Of a DNA stretch of 64,000 bases, positions 39,221-51,248 are shown piece by piece; within the stretch, counting starts at the first letter, position 1; each line of letters opens with the position of its first letter. The notes under the pieces are model-generated. The model worked only from the letters and a program-made list of their open reading frames with translations. It was not told the DNA's origin and did no database searches. The DNA comes from Diplonema japonicum (lineage: Eukaryota; Euglenozoa; Diplonemea; Diplonemida; Diplonemidae). A program made the position numbers and the translations under genes. The stretch is from the NCBI GenBank assembly GCA_964019335.1, contig OZ025668.1, positions 248,001 to 312,000 of the forward strand, given 5' to 3'.

Positions 39221-40261
39221 AGAGTCGTGAAATAATACCATAATACCACTTACCTACTCGATGGTAAAATGCGGAACCTCAAGGTAAAGTCATTACTAAT
39301 ATAGCTATTATTATTTTCTTTTTTTTTTATTGGAGAAAACTGGACACTTTTAGTATTTTTGTGCGCCGCCCAACTCATTTCTGTTCTATCCCCTTATTGG
39401 GGGTTTTGTCACCTAAAAAATTCAAATTAACATGCAAACTCCCTGAGACGAAAGCAGCATGCCCTAAAAAGGGGGAAGGGATGGTCAGTACTGGGTGTCT
39501 CTCAGTTTCGGACATATCTCGCGACTCCTCCAGGTGCTGTCCTCTTCAGGCGAGAGGCACCCTTCAATGGCTCCTACTAGCGTCCCAGCAGGTTGGAGAG
39601 TACTTTTCCCGACCGAAAAAAAAGAAAAAGAAAAAAAAAAGAGGAAAAAAAAAAGTTGTTCCCCAAGAAAGTGGATCCGGGAAAAATACATTGACTTTTT
39701 ATAAAACAAGGTAGCAAAGCTTGTCCGAGTGGAGATGGTTTAGAGTAAAGGTCGGTCCGAGGGAGGGAGGGGGAGCAGGGGTTCTTTTTTTTTTTTTTTT
39801 TTTTTTTTTTCTTCCTTTGCCGTTTTGCGTACAACTGGCAGCGCTTTTTCTTTTTCCCCCCTCCTTCTTCTTTTACCCTCATTGCCTACTTTATTCTCTT
39901 AGCAACAAAACATAACGAATGAAGAAAAAAAAAACAAGACGAAGAAATAAAAACAACTGCAAAAACGAAAAATCTTCGTCAAGAAAAAGTGGGTACCAGT
40001 GATGCTCCCCTTCTGGGGTCGTTCCCCGCTCATCTTCCACTTCTTGGCTGACCACAGCGGCCCGCACAGTGACGTGACCCTGCTCAGCCCTGCAGCGACC
40101 TACCGCCCTAAGAAACTTTCTTTTTTTTTTCTGACGAACTATCGAATTTACAGTATAAAGGGAGAAGAAAAAAAATAAAAAAAAAATAAAAATACCCTCT
40201 TCATTGAAAGCGCCATGCCCTTCTCCCCTCAAGGGGGCGGACAAACCGATCTTTGGAGGGG

Positions 40262-40302
<41 letters not shown>

Positions 40303-40792
40303 GGGTTCCTTTTTTTTTTTGAGCAAAGAGAAAATCACTTCATCATCAAAAAAAAAAAGGTGGGGGTAGGGAAAGTAAATATGCTTTAGGGATTGTCGGG
40401 GTTGTGTACACCCAAAGTGTCACCTAAAGGGTAGAGCAACTAAATAAAAATGGTCGATTATACGGTTGTCATCATCTGTGAATTCGTCCTCACTCTTACT
40501 AAAATAACCACTGAGGTGAATAAAAAAAAAAAAAAACTGGCCTTCCTTGAAAACCGAATAATTAACCTTGATATATTCACTAAATAAAAGCAAAAAGAAA
40601 TAAAAACGGGGGGGAGGGTGGCAATTCGGCATGGCATTGCCTCACTTGAACACCTTATGTGCATTGGCTCAGCGCACTGGCCTAGTACCTGTAAGCGACC
40701 CCCCTCGCTGTTGAATGAAGTAAAATTGAGGAGAGTCCTCAAGTCACACGCAATGATATCTAATGTCATTCTCTTGAAATATTTAAAATAAA

Positions 40793-40868
40793 GAGTCGGT
40801 TGATTGTTGTTGGTACACAGCCGGGGTTAACCTGTAGAAGGACAAGCCCAACAGTGCTACCACTACTC
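40793..40868 (-). ncRNA. 76-bp tRNA-like RNA gene or SINE head, copy 2
   Basis: 74/76 identical to 13439-13514; the two differences lie in the variable GTT(T/G)GT(G/A)CAC segment. A-box-like TAGCACTGTTGG and GGTTAACCCC are unchanged. On the minus strand it is preceded by a 37-T run (40876-40912) and followed by TTTATTTT, a weaker Pol III stop than in copy 1. Read on the plus strand, the 37-A run would be a poly-A tail, as expected for a SINE in that orientation, which conflicts with the promoter-like boxes. Confidence 0.5.
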
Positions 40869-40874
40869 TTTCAT

Positions 40875-40915
<41 letters not shown>

Positions 40916-42230
40916 GCTGGAGACATGTAATATCCCAATGGGTTGGAAACGAAGAAAAAAAAAATAAAATAAATAAATAAAAAACTAAAGTCGGTATTGT
41001 TGTTTGGTTAAACTCATCTCGTTTCTTTTAACAAGGACAATTCAGCCAATCAAAGTATAGTAATTTAAAAAAAAAGAAAAAAAAAAAAAAGGGTGGAAAG
41101 AGAAACAAGAACATACATAGTTCTGTGATGGAATGTTTGTAGTGAAGCTTTTTTAGAAAAGGGCAAAAAAAAGAAAATTTTAAAAAAAAAAAAGAGGGCA
41201 AGGAGACGTTCAGTCAAAAGATGAATGCTAAAGCCCGGGGGTTAAACAAAGGTGGGTGGAATTCTGTGTAAAACACTCCCCCCCCCCCCCCCCCCTCCCT
41301 TTTTTTCTTTCTTATTCTGTATTAGTTTTGGAATGAAGGAAAAACAAGATACTCGCAAAAAAAAAAAAAAAAAAAGAAAAAAAAATCGATCTTTAACGTC
41401 AAGGGACAAATCGAACAACGCTCCAAGTGCACAAGGGGTGGGGGTGTTTGTAGTCAAAAACGACACATTGTGCGGCACCACCTCTCAGACATGGCGTGCC
41501 TAGTCCCCGTTTCCTCGCGGTAGGGTGGGGGGGGGGGCATCTTTTTCTATTGCCGAAAAGCCAAATGCGATCCATGTTACCCTGTTTTGAAAGGTCCGGT
41601 ATGCCTGGGTGACAGTTGCTCGCATGGATTCTCACCGCCGAGCACCGTCACCCGAAGAACGCTTGAGGGGAGGTGTCGTTACGCACCTAGACCCGGCCAA
41701 AGGTCTTGCTGCCCCTTGGAAAAAAAGAAATCTGGCAGGGCGCCTTTTAAAAAAAGAAGTAAACGACGAAGAAATGGCCGTATTTCTCTCCCTTGAAGGA
41801 TTTCACAAATTTCACTGAAAAGCCGCCTTGATTGCGCAGTGCTGCTGCCCATGGGCTCAGGTGGAGAAATAGGTTGCAAGAAAGGGGGGAGGGAGGGGAG
41901 AGAAGAAATAGTTTGTGACTTATGACTTGTATGTTCGCGCTAAAAGCGAAAAAAAAAAAAAGAAAGAAAAAAGAGAGGAAAAAAAAAAAACCTTAAAAAG
42001 CTGCTAAAGTTCTTTTTTCGACACAAGCAGCATAAGATAATATATGAGCCAGGAAGTCTTAGTGAGACGCCCCTTTGTTCCTCATCTAACATAAGACCAT
42101 AATTCTTTCTTTTGAACAAAAACGGAGCCGTCCAGAAGAAGAAGAAGAAGAAAGAAGAAAAAACCTGTTATGTCAAAAGTGCTCTGCGCAAGCAACAGCC
42201 GTCTGAAGCAATAAAAGAAGAAAAAAAAAA

Positions 42231-42787
42231 TACTGTAAAACAAAAAATGCCGGACGGACAAACGTCCGGTATTAAAAATCTCTCTATAGCTTTTCAGTCA
42301 GAAACCAATGGGAGGAGACAGAGGGGGGCCACCCTGCCAACTTATAATTCGCCATGCCTTTCTAGAATGGAGGGAACAACTCCTGGTGAAGCCGTGAGGC
42401 TCCATTCTTTGGTTCCAGAAAGGGAGAGCGAACTCGCCGGTTATCGCTCTTATCGCCAAGCCCACCTTCACAACTTGGGTACCACGCTTCTCTTTAGTAC
42501 TGTCCCTAACGGCATCATTTGAAGTGCCGTTTGGTCCGTATTCCAGGTGAGTTGGGGCTTAATGGTAAAAAGTCGGGCAACTTCCTTGTCCCCCTGGTTC
42601 CCCAATTTCAGCAATTGTCACCCAGAAGCTTTGCCGGGCTAAAAAATACAACAAAAAAACTTCCTCTTAGGATCCTACGTAAGGTAACAATCCTACCAGC
42701 CCCCATGGAAAAAAAATGCCGGGGAGCTTGTCCGCAGGCATTTTTCCGTTCGGCTTTTGTCCGCCCGGCATTTTTTGTTTTACAGTA
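42231..42787. mobile_element. 557-bp inverted-repeat element with TA ends (Tc1/mariner-like MITE)
   Basis: The left end TACTGTAAAACAAAAAATGC at 42231 continues CGG(A)CGGACAAA; the right end at 42787 is its complement with one mismatch over about 31 bp. With TA as target duplication the element starts CTGTAAAAC and ends GTTTTACAG. The interior is mixed sequence with no transposase-like ORF. Family assignment rests on the TA ends only. Confidence 0.7.
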
Positions 42788-42817
42788 AACAGCGATCGAA
42801 TCGTGTTGGTGCATGTA

Positions 42818-43247
42818 TCACCTCATAGGTGGAAGAACAGATTTCTTAGATATCTTTTTAAAGTTCAAGAAGGTCCGAGGAAGGGGGGACAGGCTGTTGT
42901 GCCGCTTCACCTCAGGTAAAGAAAAAGGGAGGTCATTGGTAGTGTTACGGGCTTCTAAGGGTGACAGATGCCTGTGCTGCGTGCGCAGTGTCGCCTCCAA
43001 GGCAGCCGCGTTGATCACGTCAATGCTTTTGTATATGCTGTCCAGCTTCTCAGCCTCCTTCTCAACAACAGTGCATAACCGGTTGATCCTCCCTGCCAAC
43101 TCCAAAGGGTTCGCCGCCCTGCTGTCTTCCAAAGATACTATCTTCCTCCCTAAAACTTCTATTAAGATCTCAGTCTCAGCCGCTTCAGCTTCGAGACGCG
43201 CAACATATATACACACAGTCATGAGGGTACGCTGTGCGGCCTTTGAG

Positions 43248-43281
<34 letters not shown>

Positions 43282-43544
43282 AAAAGAATACGTAAAAAAT
43301 ATATATAAAAAAAAAAAAATGTAAAAAAAAAAAAATAATATCATCACTTCTCGCTTTTTGGTACATAAGGTGGGACCCCAGTTGGTGTTTGCACACCTTT
43401 AAAATGGCACAGGAACGCGATAAGCCCCAGAGACGGCTCGTCTGGCTGCCGATCAATCAGGTAAGTCATCATCGTGTTAACCAACTCTGGCAGATCATGG
43501 TTGCGCATATACTGCGCTTCAGAGGTGTCCATATCTGCCGACAT
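42818..43544 (-). CDS. Small protein with RIIa/DPY-30-like docking domain, two exons
   Basis: Proposed CDS complement(join(42818..43240, 43365..43544)), 200 aa. Exon 1 starts MSADMDTSEAQYMRNHDLPE; YMRNHDLPELVNTMMTYLI followed by RQPDEPSLGLIAFL has the YLxxHxIPELLxxLLxxLxxxRPxDPxxFL signature of RIIa/R2D2 docking domains, which bind amphipathic helices of AKAP-type and radial-spoke partners. Exon 2 is helical (AAQRTLMTVCIYVARLEAEA...). Reading through the 124-nt T-rich intron instead gives a 67-aa protein ending PKSEK, so the locus could be two separate genes or alternatively processed. The next upstream gene is a ciliary-type coiled-coil protein. Confidence 0.6.
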
Positions 43545-43636
43545 TCTTCCACTCCTGATGGCGGGGGGAGTAACATAGAAGAAACAGGAAAGAAGCGTAT
43601 GGAAGGAGGGGAAAGAGGGGGTGGGAGAAAATCTAT

Positions 43637-46045
43637 CTAAAAAGAAAAAAAATTTTTTTTTCTGACTAATGTACAAGTTTCGAAGGAAGCAATGCTGTTG
43701 CCTTGTGCCTCGATATATCTTTTGAAGCTAATTTGTGGAAGTCTCCCCGTAGCATGTTGCTGTGGGTGTTTTTCTTTTCTTCTTTTTTTTCTTTTTTTCT
43801 TCGTTCCACCATACTTTATCTCAAGGAGGCTTTCTTTCTCAGACACCAACCGTTTGAAGTCTTGCTTCGCTTGCGCCATTCTGGACTTGAGGTCCTTGTT
43901 CTCTTTGGCGAGCTGGTGGCTCACGATTTTGAGCTTTTCGTACTTCCTCTTGTAACGCACCTGGGCGGCTGGGTCAAGCTCTTCCTTAGCGACGCTCTCC
44001 TCGCGTGAAAGGAGGGCTTCGTACATTTTCAACTTCCTCTTATCAGCCTCTGAGTTTCTCTTCAGCACAGCTATCTCCTCTGCTTGCCCGTTGTGGTTGT
44101 GGTGCGAGGGTATTGCTTGTACTTCCATCTCGCGGTGCAAGTCCAGTACTTCGGCTTGATTCGCCGCAAGTTCTTTCTTCTTTTCGCTAAGCTCCCTCCT
44201 TAACATCCCAACCTCCTCCTGAAGCTGTTTGGTCTTTTTCATGATCGGCTCTGCTGCCATCGCCTCCGCAAAGGACCTCACCTCTGCGCGTATTTTGCCG
44301 TTTTGTTCGACAAGCTCCTTGTTCTTCTCCTTCAAGTCCACCACCTGCGCCACCAGCTCGTCTTGCAACCCGGTAGAAACCGGCTTCTGAACCTTCTGGT
44401 GATACTGGTGATGATGATGATGATGATGGTGATGGTGATGTGACTGGTACCCCATCAGTGGCGACACAGGCGGGTACTCTGAGCTGGTGGACAAGTCGTG
44501 ATGTGAGTAGTAAGAGTGGTGGCTATGGTGGTTGTGATGGTCTTTCAGCTTCCTCTCCATGTCCCTCAGTGCCTCGTCCTTCTGCGTCATCTCCTGACGA
44601 CGTAGCGCCTCGCTTGCTTTTAGTTGTTCCTGCGTCGTCGTTTTCTCGACTTCCCTCTCCCGCTGCATCTCTTCTCTCCGCCTTCGCATCTCTTCGTCCA
44701 GCTCCCTATACCGTGTTTTTTCCTTTTCCAACACTTCTTTGTGTTCTTCTTTTAGAAGTGACGCTGCACGGGTGGCTGCTTCTATCTCTGTTTTCCGTGT
44801 TTGGAGCTCTGCGTGAAGGGATGCGATGAGGTCTTTCTTTGACTGGTTGTCTGTCTGGACACTCTGCAGTTCCATCTTTGTTTTGTGTAGATCGATTGTC
44901 ATTGTGCTGATCTCCTGCGAGCGTGCCTCGACCTCCTTCTTAGATGCGTCTGCTGACGACTCCTTCAGCCGCATGAGCTCCTCGCGTGCTCTCTCGATTC
45001 CGCTCTGCTCCTCTCGTAGTTGTTGTTTGAGATCTGAGTTTGCAGCACGCAAATCGTCGACTTCTTTGGTGTAGTGCTCGACCTTGATGTCGTTGCTGTC
45101 CTTCACCCGTGACAGCTCTGCCTCTTGTTCCATACGCTGATGGCGTATCTTGTCGAGATCGACTTGCAAGGTGGTCTTTGCTGTGTCGTCGTGTGTGACC
45201 TTGTCCTCGAGGGCTTTCTTTGTCGCAAGCGCGTCACGTTGTAAATCTTTGATACGTGTCTCGAAGTCGGCGGCTTGTGAGGCAAGGCGTTCCTTGCACT
45301 CCTTCAGCTGTTCTTTGAGAAATTCCTCGCGGTGTTTAGATTGTGAGGTTTGTTCTTCGAGGACCTGGAGTTGGAGGGTGGATGCGGTGAGGCTATCTTG
45401 CTTAGCTTGGAACTGTTCGAGGAGCTTCTCCTCACGGGTACGCCAGGCGTCTTCTTTTTGTTGTTGGGCGGTGTTGGTCTGGGTTATCTGTGCTTGGAGT
45501 TGAGTGTTGGCTTCTTCGAAAAGTTCGTTTCGCTGTCGTGCGATGGATGAGTTTAACTCGCGGATCTCGTTGTCTTTTGTGTGGGTGTCGGATTCGAATT
45601 TTCTGCGAGCGGTTTCTAGTTCTGTGCGTGAAGTGAGTAGCTGGGCTTGGTAGTGGGATTCCATTTCATTGAACCGCCGCTGCTCTTCGCGTACCTTCCC
45701 CTGCAGTGTCTCGGAGTGGATTTTTAGTTCTGCGATTTCTTGGTCACGCTCGATGACTGCGAGCTTCATGTTCTCCACAGCCTCCTCGTACCTCTCTATC
45801 TCTTCGTCCCGTTCTTTAATCAGTCCCAAGTTGTACTCAAAGTCCACAGCTAGCGTCTTGAGCGACTCTTTTTCGTGAGCTAGTTCCATTTCTTTCTGTC
45901 TGACGGTGGCCTCCAACGTCCTCACCCGTATATCCGTCATATCCCGGAGTTCTTGATGTTTTTGTAAAATGGACGTGTCGCTTGGTAAGAACGTGCTCTC
46001 CGATTCGTCGCCATTCGTGAAATCCGGATGAGCCTTAAATGCCAT
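43637..46045 (-). CDS. Long coiled-coil protein, CCDC57-like
   Basis: The protein is 802 aa from the ATG at 46045 (MAFKAHPDFTNGDESES). The N-terminal segment VDFEYNLGLIKERDEEIERYE, then VIERDQEIAELKI, matches the conserved start of CCDC57 family proteins (DFEYNLxLLxERDxELxxYE). The rest is nearly continuous coiled coil, interrupted at about residues 525-575 by a His-rich stretch encoded by a CAT/CAC microsatellite. CCDC57 in animals is a centriolar-satellite and ciliogenesis factor; a basal-body or flagellar role here is inference. The C-terminus is strongly basic (KKKRKKRRKEKH). The in-frame poly-Lys/poly-Phe extension upstream comes from homopolymers and is rejected. Confidence 0.75.
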   Translation of the reverse strand: MAFKAHPDFTNGDESESTFLPSDTSILQKHQELRDMTDIRVRTLEATVRQKEMELAHEKESLKTLAVDFEYNLGLIKERDEEIERYEEAVENMKLAVIERDQEIAELKIHSETLQGKVREEQRRFNEMESHYQAQLLTSRTELETARRKFESDTHTKDNEIRELNSSIARQRNELFEEANTQLQAQITQTNTAQQQKEDAWRTREEKLLEQFQAKQDSLTASTLQLQVLEEQTSQSKHREEFLKEQLKECKERLASQAADFETRIKDLQRDALATKKALEDKVTHDDTAKTTLQVDLDKIRHQRMEQEAELSRVKDSNDIKVEHYTKEVDDLRAANSDLKQQLREEQSGIERAREELMRLKESSADASKKEVEARSQEISTMTIDLHKTKMELQSVQTDNQSKKDLIASLHAELQTRKTEIEAATRAASLLKEEHKEVLEKEKTRYRELDEEMRRRREEMQREREVEKTTTQEQLKASEALRRQEMTQKDEALRDMERKLKDHHNHHSHHSYYSHHDLSTSSEYPPVSPLMGYQSHHHHHHHHHHHQYHQKVQKPVSTGLQDELVAQVVDLKEKNKELVEQNGKIRAEVRSFAEAMAAEPIMKKTKQLQEEVGMLRRELSEKKKELAANQAEVLDLHREMEVQAIPSHHNHNGQAEEIAVLKRNSEADKRKLKMYEALLSREESVAKEELDPAAQVRYKRKYEKLKIVSHQLAKENKDLKSRMAQAKQDFKRLVSEKESLLEIKYGGTKKKRKKRRKEKHPQQHATGRLPQISFKRYIEAQGNSIASFETCTLVRKKNFFSF

Positions 46046-46100
46046 TATGCATGCTTTTTTTTTTTTTTTTTTTGCTCCCCTCTTTTTTTTTTTTTGTTGC

Positions 46101-46134
<34 letters not shown>

Positions 46135-46225
46135 CTTTTCTTAAGAAAAAAAAAAAAAAGAAAGAAAAGCATTTTGTTAAAAAAAAATATATGAGAAAAA
46201 AAAAATGCTGTAAAAAGTGAAAACG

Positions 46226-46257
<32 letters not shown>

Positions 46258-47970
46258 TCGGACTGAACAAAAAAAAAAAAAAAAAAAAAAAAAAACACCC
46301 CTCACACTCACATTTGGTCTCACACATAAGTGAGCAGAGTGCTGGGTAAATGAATTCTAGAATCCAGTGACTTTGGTGGCCAGCGGGTTGAGCCAAACGG
46401 CCATTCAAGAAAAATACCTGGCCTGAAAAAACTACAGACGCAGAACGGCCCAAACATTTTCAGTCGGGGGGGGGGGGGGGGGGTTTCACTTTACAGTAAT
46501 AAAAAAAATGGGGCGGCGGGGAAAGTGAGTGACAAACAGGTGAAGAAATAAAAACAATGGGAAGAAAAGAGAAAAAAAAAAAAAAAAGAGAGGTGAAAAA
46601 AAAAAAATGGGTGGAAAGAATGGGGAGAAAATGAGAAGGGAATGAATGGGAAAGAATGTCATCTTTTCTTTAGGCGTTGGGCAGATCGAGGGGGGGGGGG
46701 GAAAGAAAACATGTTTTATTTTCTTTCTTTGAAAGTTCTCTCCGTACTGTAACCAAAAAGTTGTACTAAAAATACACAAAAGAAAAAGGAGCTATTATTA
46801 TTAAATAAGGCATTTGATGGGATAAATCAGGAACAACCCACTAGGAATACTGTAATATAAAAATACCGTGGTGCAGGTGGAGTTTCATTCATTTTCTCTT
46901 CTTTTTTTTTTTTTTTTTGCCTTCGAAATAGGTTTTCTTTTTTTTTTTCTTTCCTCCCACAACAGAAATCAATAAATTAAAAAATAAAAAACAACAAGAA
47001 TTAGACAAGAAAGATATAATAATAATAATAATAAAAATACTTTAAAAAAAAATGGCCAACGGAAAAAAAGAAGAAACATTTGTTTTGGAATTTAAAAAAA
47101 AAAAAATAATAATATTTGTGTGTGTGTTTGTGTAGCAGTTGGCACAGACAGGAAAGAAAAAGGTTTGAGAAGGGGAAAGAAAAAGAAGAAGAAAAAAAAA
47201 ACAGGGAAAATACCAATTCTGACGACTATTTTTTCAAATATTGTAATATGACAGTGTCAAGTCGACAAATCCAAGTCTTCACGGCGTCGGTTAATTTGTC
47301 AGGCCAGACCTTCTAAAAGCCACTAGAGGGAGCTTTTTTCTTTTTTTTTTTTTTTTTTGTTTTGAGTGGACGCCCTGGGAAATTTTGGCCCAGGAATTAT
47401 TCCGTCCGACATTTTTCATCTATCGGTATCGCCAAAACAAATTGTCCCTTTTTTTTTTTCCCCTCTTTTTTTTTTTTTTTTTAGAAAAAAAATAAAACAC
47501 AAAAATTGTGTAACTAAGAAGAATAGAGCCGTTTTTAAATTCTGGTCGGAGGGGGGGGGGGGTAATTTAATAAAAACACGCCAGGGGTTGGGGGTGGTCA
47601 TATTTTAATAGCTACAGTAACAAGTGTTTTCTAGGAATCCGTTTCGGGTGTAAAGAAATTATAAATATTACACAAACATTGACCGCATCTAAGCCATAGA
47701 AAGCGAATCCTGCTATGAATTTGCACTATGGGAAATTCATCAGGAGGGGGGCAGAAGAGGCAAAATACACTAAGCATGTAGGCAATATGACTCATTATTC
47801 GTGCAGTGTAAAGAGGAGGGGAAAAAAAAGAAGAAAAAAATTGTCCTCATAGCATGACTAGTGCGGGTTTGCGGGTAGCCTTTTGGTTTGTTTGTTTCTT
47901 CTTCTTTTTTTTTTTTCCAATTCTTTTTTTCTTCATCTATACATAACAAAGGGAAAAGAACGATTTTTTC

Positions 47971-48005
<35 letters not shown>

Positions 48006-48089
48006 CAAATTTCTCATCGTATACATTGGGCTCTAGAAAAATAAAAGAAATAAAGGTACATTTAAATATGCCACAGTCTTTGGGGCTCG

Positions 48090-48130
<41 letters not shown>

Positions 48131-48429
48131 TCCCCCCAGGGGGTCTTAACGGAAAATAAACTTTTGCAGCCCGATACCCTCCCCTGCTGGATATTAGGAT
48201 TTGGAGTCATATCATCTTGTTCTCGGGGGTTCTGCATTTTCATCAGGGCTTTTAAATCTTCCCCCCCACCCCACCCTCCATTTTTTTTTCTTGTTACAAT
48301 TTGGGGGGATAAAGACGACTATGAAGGGACCTGCATACTTTGATCCCTCTGCCGTGGTAGTTTACTGCCTTAGGTGAACCAACTAGCGAGTTGTTGAGGA
48401 TGCAATGTGCTCAGTTGCTCCACTAGTAT

Positions 48430-48565
48430 CGATACAGTACTGGGTCTGTGATACAACGGCTCTTTGCCGTCACCTCGTGAGCGCGAGCTGGGGCTGATGG
48501 TTCCTTTTATTGGCACGGTCGATACCAATAAAGTACAGAAACTGTAGCTTTAGAATCGTTGGTGG
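48430..48565 (-). ncRNA. Spliced leader (SL) RNA gene
   Basis: Minus strand: CCACCAACGATTCTAAAGC at 48565, continuing TACAGTTTCTGTACTTTATTG, then the donor GTATCGACCGTGCC. From memory the diplonemid SL is CCAACGATTTAAAAGC plus the same tail, so this is a near match (39-nt class exon, 48526 to about 48563). TTTATTGG around the donor pairs with CCAATAAA downstream, the expected SL stem-loop I. Two further hairpins follow (CTCG...CGAG; ACGGC...GCCGT). The 3' end at about 48430 is a guess: no T-run or certain Sm site is visible. In kinetoplastids and diplonemids such genes usually lie in tandem arrays; this is a solitary copy, possibly an orphon or pseudogene. Confidence 0.65.
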
Positions 48566-48617
48566 AAATAAAGATAATAAAAAAAAAAAGAGCACACACG
48601 CAGAACCACCAAAAAGC

Positions 48618-48650
<33 letters not shown>

Positions 48651-48677
48651 GAAAGAGAGATTAAAAAAGAAAAGTTT

Positions 48678-48720
<43 letters not shown>

Positions 48721-50338
48721 TTTTTTTTTCCCCACCTCGCTCCCTGACTCCAGCCTCCTCAAGAAATTAACCTTAGCTCCTTAGGTTTTTTATTTCTAGA
48801 GGGAGGAGAGGAGCAAAAAAAAAAAAAAAAAGAAGGGGGAAACAAAAAACGATAAGTGTGACGAAAACAGCTAGCCAGCAATGTCTCTTGTTTATTTTTT
48901 AAAAGGATTCTTTTTTTTTTTTTTTCATCTTCTTTATTTTTAGACGAAGCCGGCGGAGTGTTACAAATGAGGGAGAAGGGTGAAATGAGAAGGGGAAGAA
49001 AAAAAAAAAAGTTTGTGTGTTAAAAAAAAAAAAAGGAAAAATAAAAAAAGTTACCCGGGTTAAAAATAATAAAAAAAGAAAATACAGTCCCACCGTTATT
49101 AATTTTTTTTTTCTTTCGAAAATGACATCTTGCAGGAAGTTGTCGGTTTTTTTTTTTTTTTTTTTTTTTTTCTTGTGCATTCTGTGTTTGTGTGTGTAAA
49201 AGCAGAAATAGAGGGGGGAAGAGGGAAAAAAGGGCTTTTTTTTTTTTTTTTTTTTTTCCTTTTGCCCTTGTGGTCTCCGTAATTTGATTTTTTTTTTTTA
49301 ACTGAAGACTTTTATAGATTCAAAAAAAAAAAAAAAAGACATTTAAGGGTGCCTGCGGTATGTGGCAGGACGCAATAAATCAGAAACGTCAGGCACCTCT
49401 CACTTCAGGAAAATGCACCTGGCAGTGACACATCCCGCACCAGAACATAAAGGGGGAGGAAAGTGTAAAAGAAAAAGAAAAGGAAGGGAAAATAAACATT
49501 CTTTTTTTTTTTTTTTCCCCTCCCGAAACTTTCCATATTCAAGGGTCGGAACCTAATTGTTAACAAGTAATCCCCGCCAGAGAAAAATAAAAAATGTGCT
49601 CTGATTTACAAAAAAAAAAAAAAAAAAAAAAAAATGATGTTTTAAAGTCTCTCCGCAGTACTTACACAAAGAAGCAAACATGCCTCTGTTTTCTGCAACA
49701 GGCAGTACACCTTTTTTTTTTCTTTTTTTTTTCTCTTTCTTTTTTTCATAGGAAAAAAAAAAGTTTTTTCTTTGAGGGTATTAACGAGTTTCTCGTGTGA
49801 CGTTGCGTCTATTGAGGCTCCTCTGTTATTTAATTTTACCCTGTTTTTTTTTTTTTTTTTATAATTATTCTTTTTCATAGCAAGCAGTGCGAAATCCTCA
49901 TTGATCAAAGGGGCAGGGGGGAAAAAAGTGGCAAAAAAAAGACGGGAGGGGAGAGACGACGGGGGAAGGAGGGAACAAAGGGGAGACAAAACAAAAAAAA
50001 GGCTTGGAGAAAGCAACAGAATAGGTAACTTTAAAGTACCCCCCCCCCCCACCCCCTGTTGTTTTCACTATCTTTTTAAAAACTAGCAAGAACTTTGACT
50101 AAGGAGAATACCCGAGAGAGTGACCTAGGGAAGAAATCACTACACCACCACGAAGAAGAGACTTTTTTTTTCATTTACAAGAATTATATAAAAAAAAAAG
50201 TGTTGTGTAAATCATTACCTATTAAAACACAAAAGAAAAATGATTAAAAAAAAGAAAGGGGGGGGGGATTCGAAAAAAAGAATTTCCTTTTTTAAGAGGG
50301 AATGATGGTGGCTTTTTCTCTTCTTTTCTTTTTCTTTC

Positions 50339-50370
<32 letters not shown>

Positions 50371-51194
50371 CCTTTTTGCATTTCTCGGGAAAACATACTT
50401 AACTATCAAAGCATCAAGCTTGTTTGCTTACTTTTCTTTGAAATTTAATTTTTTAAAGGAAGCAAAGAGAGAAGGGGCAGAGTGGGCAAAGGGGGGAGAC
50501 AAAAAAAATACTGAAAGTCTTTTTAAAAAAATACAGGAGGGGAAGGGATTGAGTGTTATGTGTGTTTTGTGAAAACGAGTTTTCCTTTTTTTTTTTTTTT
50601 TTTTTTTTTTTTCTCCTTTTTTTTTTTCTTCCTCCCATTCTTCTCCATTTTTTTTTCTTTTAAGACCATGTACTAGACGAGGGCATGAAAATAGAAAATA
50701 AAAAAAAAAATAAAAATAAAAAAACCGGGTGGTAATTTTTTTTTTCCCTTCTTTTTCATTTTAAATTTTCTTTTTTCATAAAAATAGCTACGAATTTCTT
50801 TTCTTTTTTTTTTTTCTTCTTCTTTTTTAAAGCTCCCCACGTCAGACACGTAAAGGGGTAAACAATAAAAGAAAATCGAGAGAGAAATGAAAAGGAGGAA
50901 AAAAAAAAACAGTATAAAGCACAAAGACGTTTGCCAGTATCTCTTTTTTTTCTCTCTTTTTTTTTTTTCCTTCTTCCCCAAGGAGGGACAAAAAAAAAAC
51001 AGGGAGGGGAAGGGTAAAGACCAGGGCAGCAAAGAAGGGGAAGGGAGAAAAAAAAAATTTTTTTTTGACATTAGTTTGGAAAATATACTCAGAAAAATGC
51101 CCTGAAGGTCTAAAGTAAGAGAGCAGAGAGAGACGAAAACACCGAAAGGAAAAAATGGCTACTTTTCAGAAAACTAGACGTAGACTCCTTTGTT

Positions 51195-51248
<54 letters not shown>

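Larger units (their letters stand above)
38436..42817. other. Gene-free repeat and homopolymer region
   Basis: 4.4 kb with no supported host gene. It contains a possible short inverted-repeat element (38886-39220), the second tRNA-like repeat (40793-40868) and a TA-type inverted-repeat element (42231-42787), listed separately. Unassigned mixed islands lie at 39360-39610, 39965-40110 (open on the minus strand but not protein-like enough), 40620-40770 and 41480-41830. Between them are A/T runs up to about 40 nt. Confidence 0.6.

Noticed and set aside
39891-40244. Minus-strand ORF with a protein-like centre (AEQGHVTVRAAVVSQ)
   Set aside because: Only about 50 codons of normal composition between homopolymer-encoded ends. 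No splice partner, start or family could be found; it may be a gene fragment but is not supportable.
40620-40770. Possible tRNA (TTGGCTCAGCGCACTGG resembles an A box)
   Set aside because: No B box, cloverleaf or terminator could be fitted.
46046-46453. N-terminal extension of the CCDC57-like ORF with poly-Lys and poly-Phe
   Set aside because: It is encoded entirely by intergenic A- and T-runs. The ATG at 46045 begins normal-composition protein.
49350-49400. Hairpin GGTGCCTG...CAGGCACC as an RNA gene
   Set aside because: A single 8-bp stem with a ~35-nt loop, without repeats or terminator; chance is sufficient.
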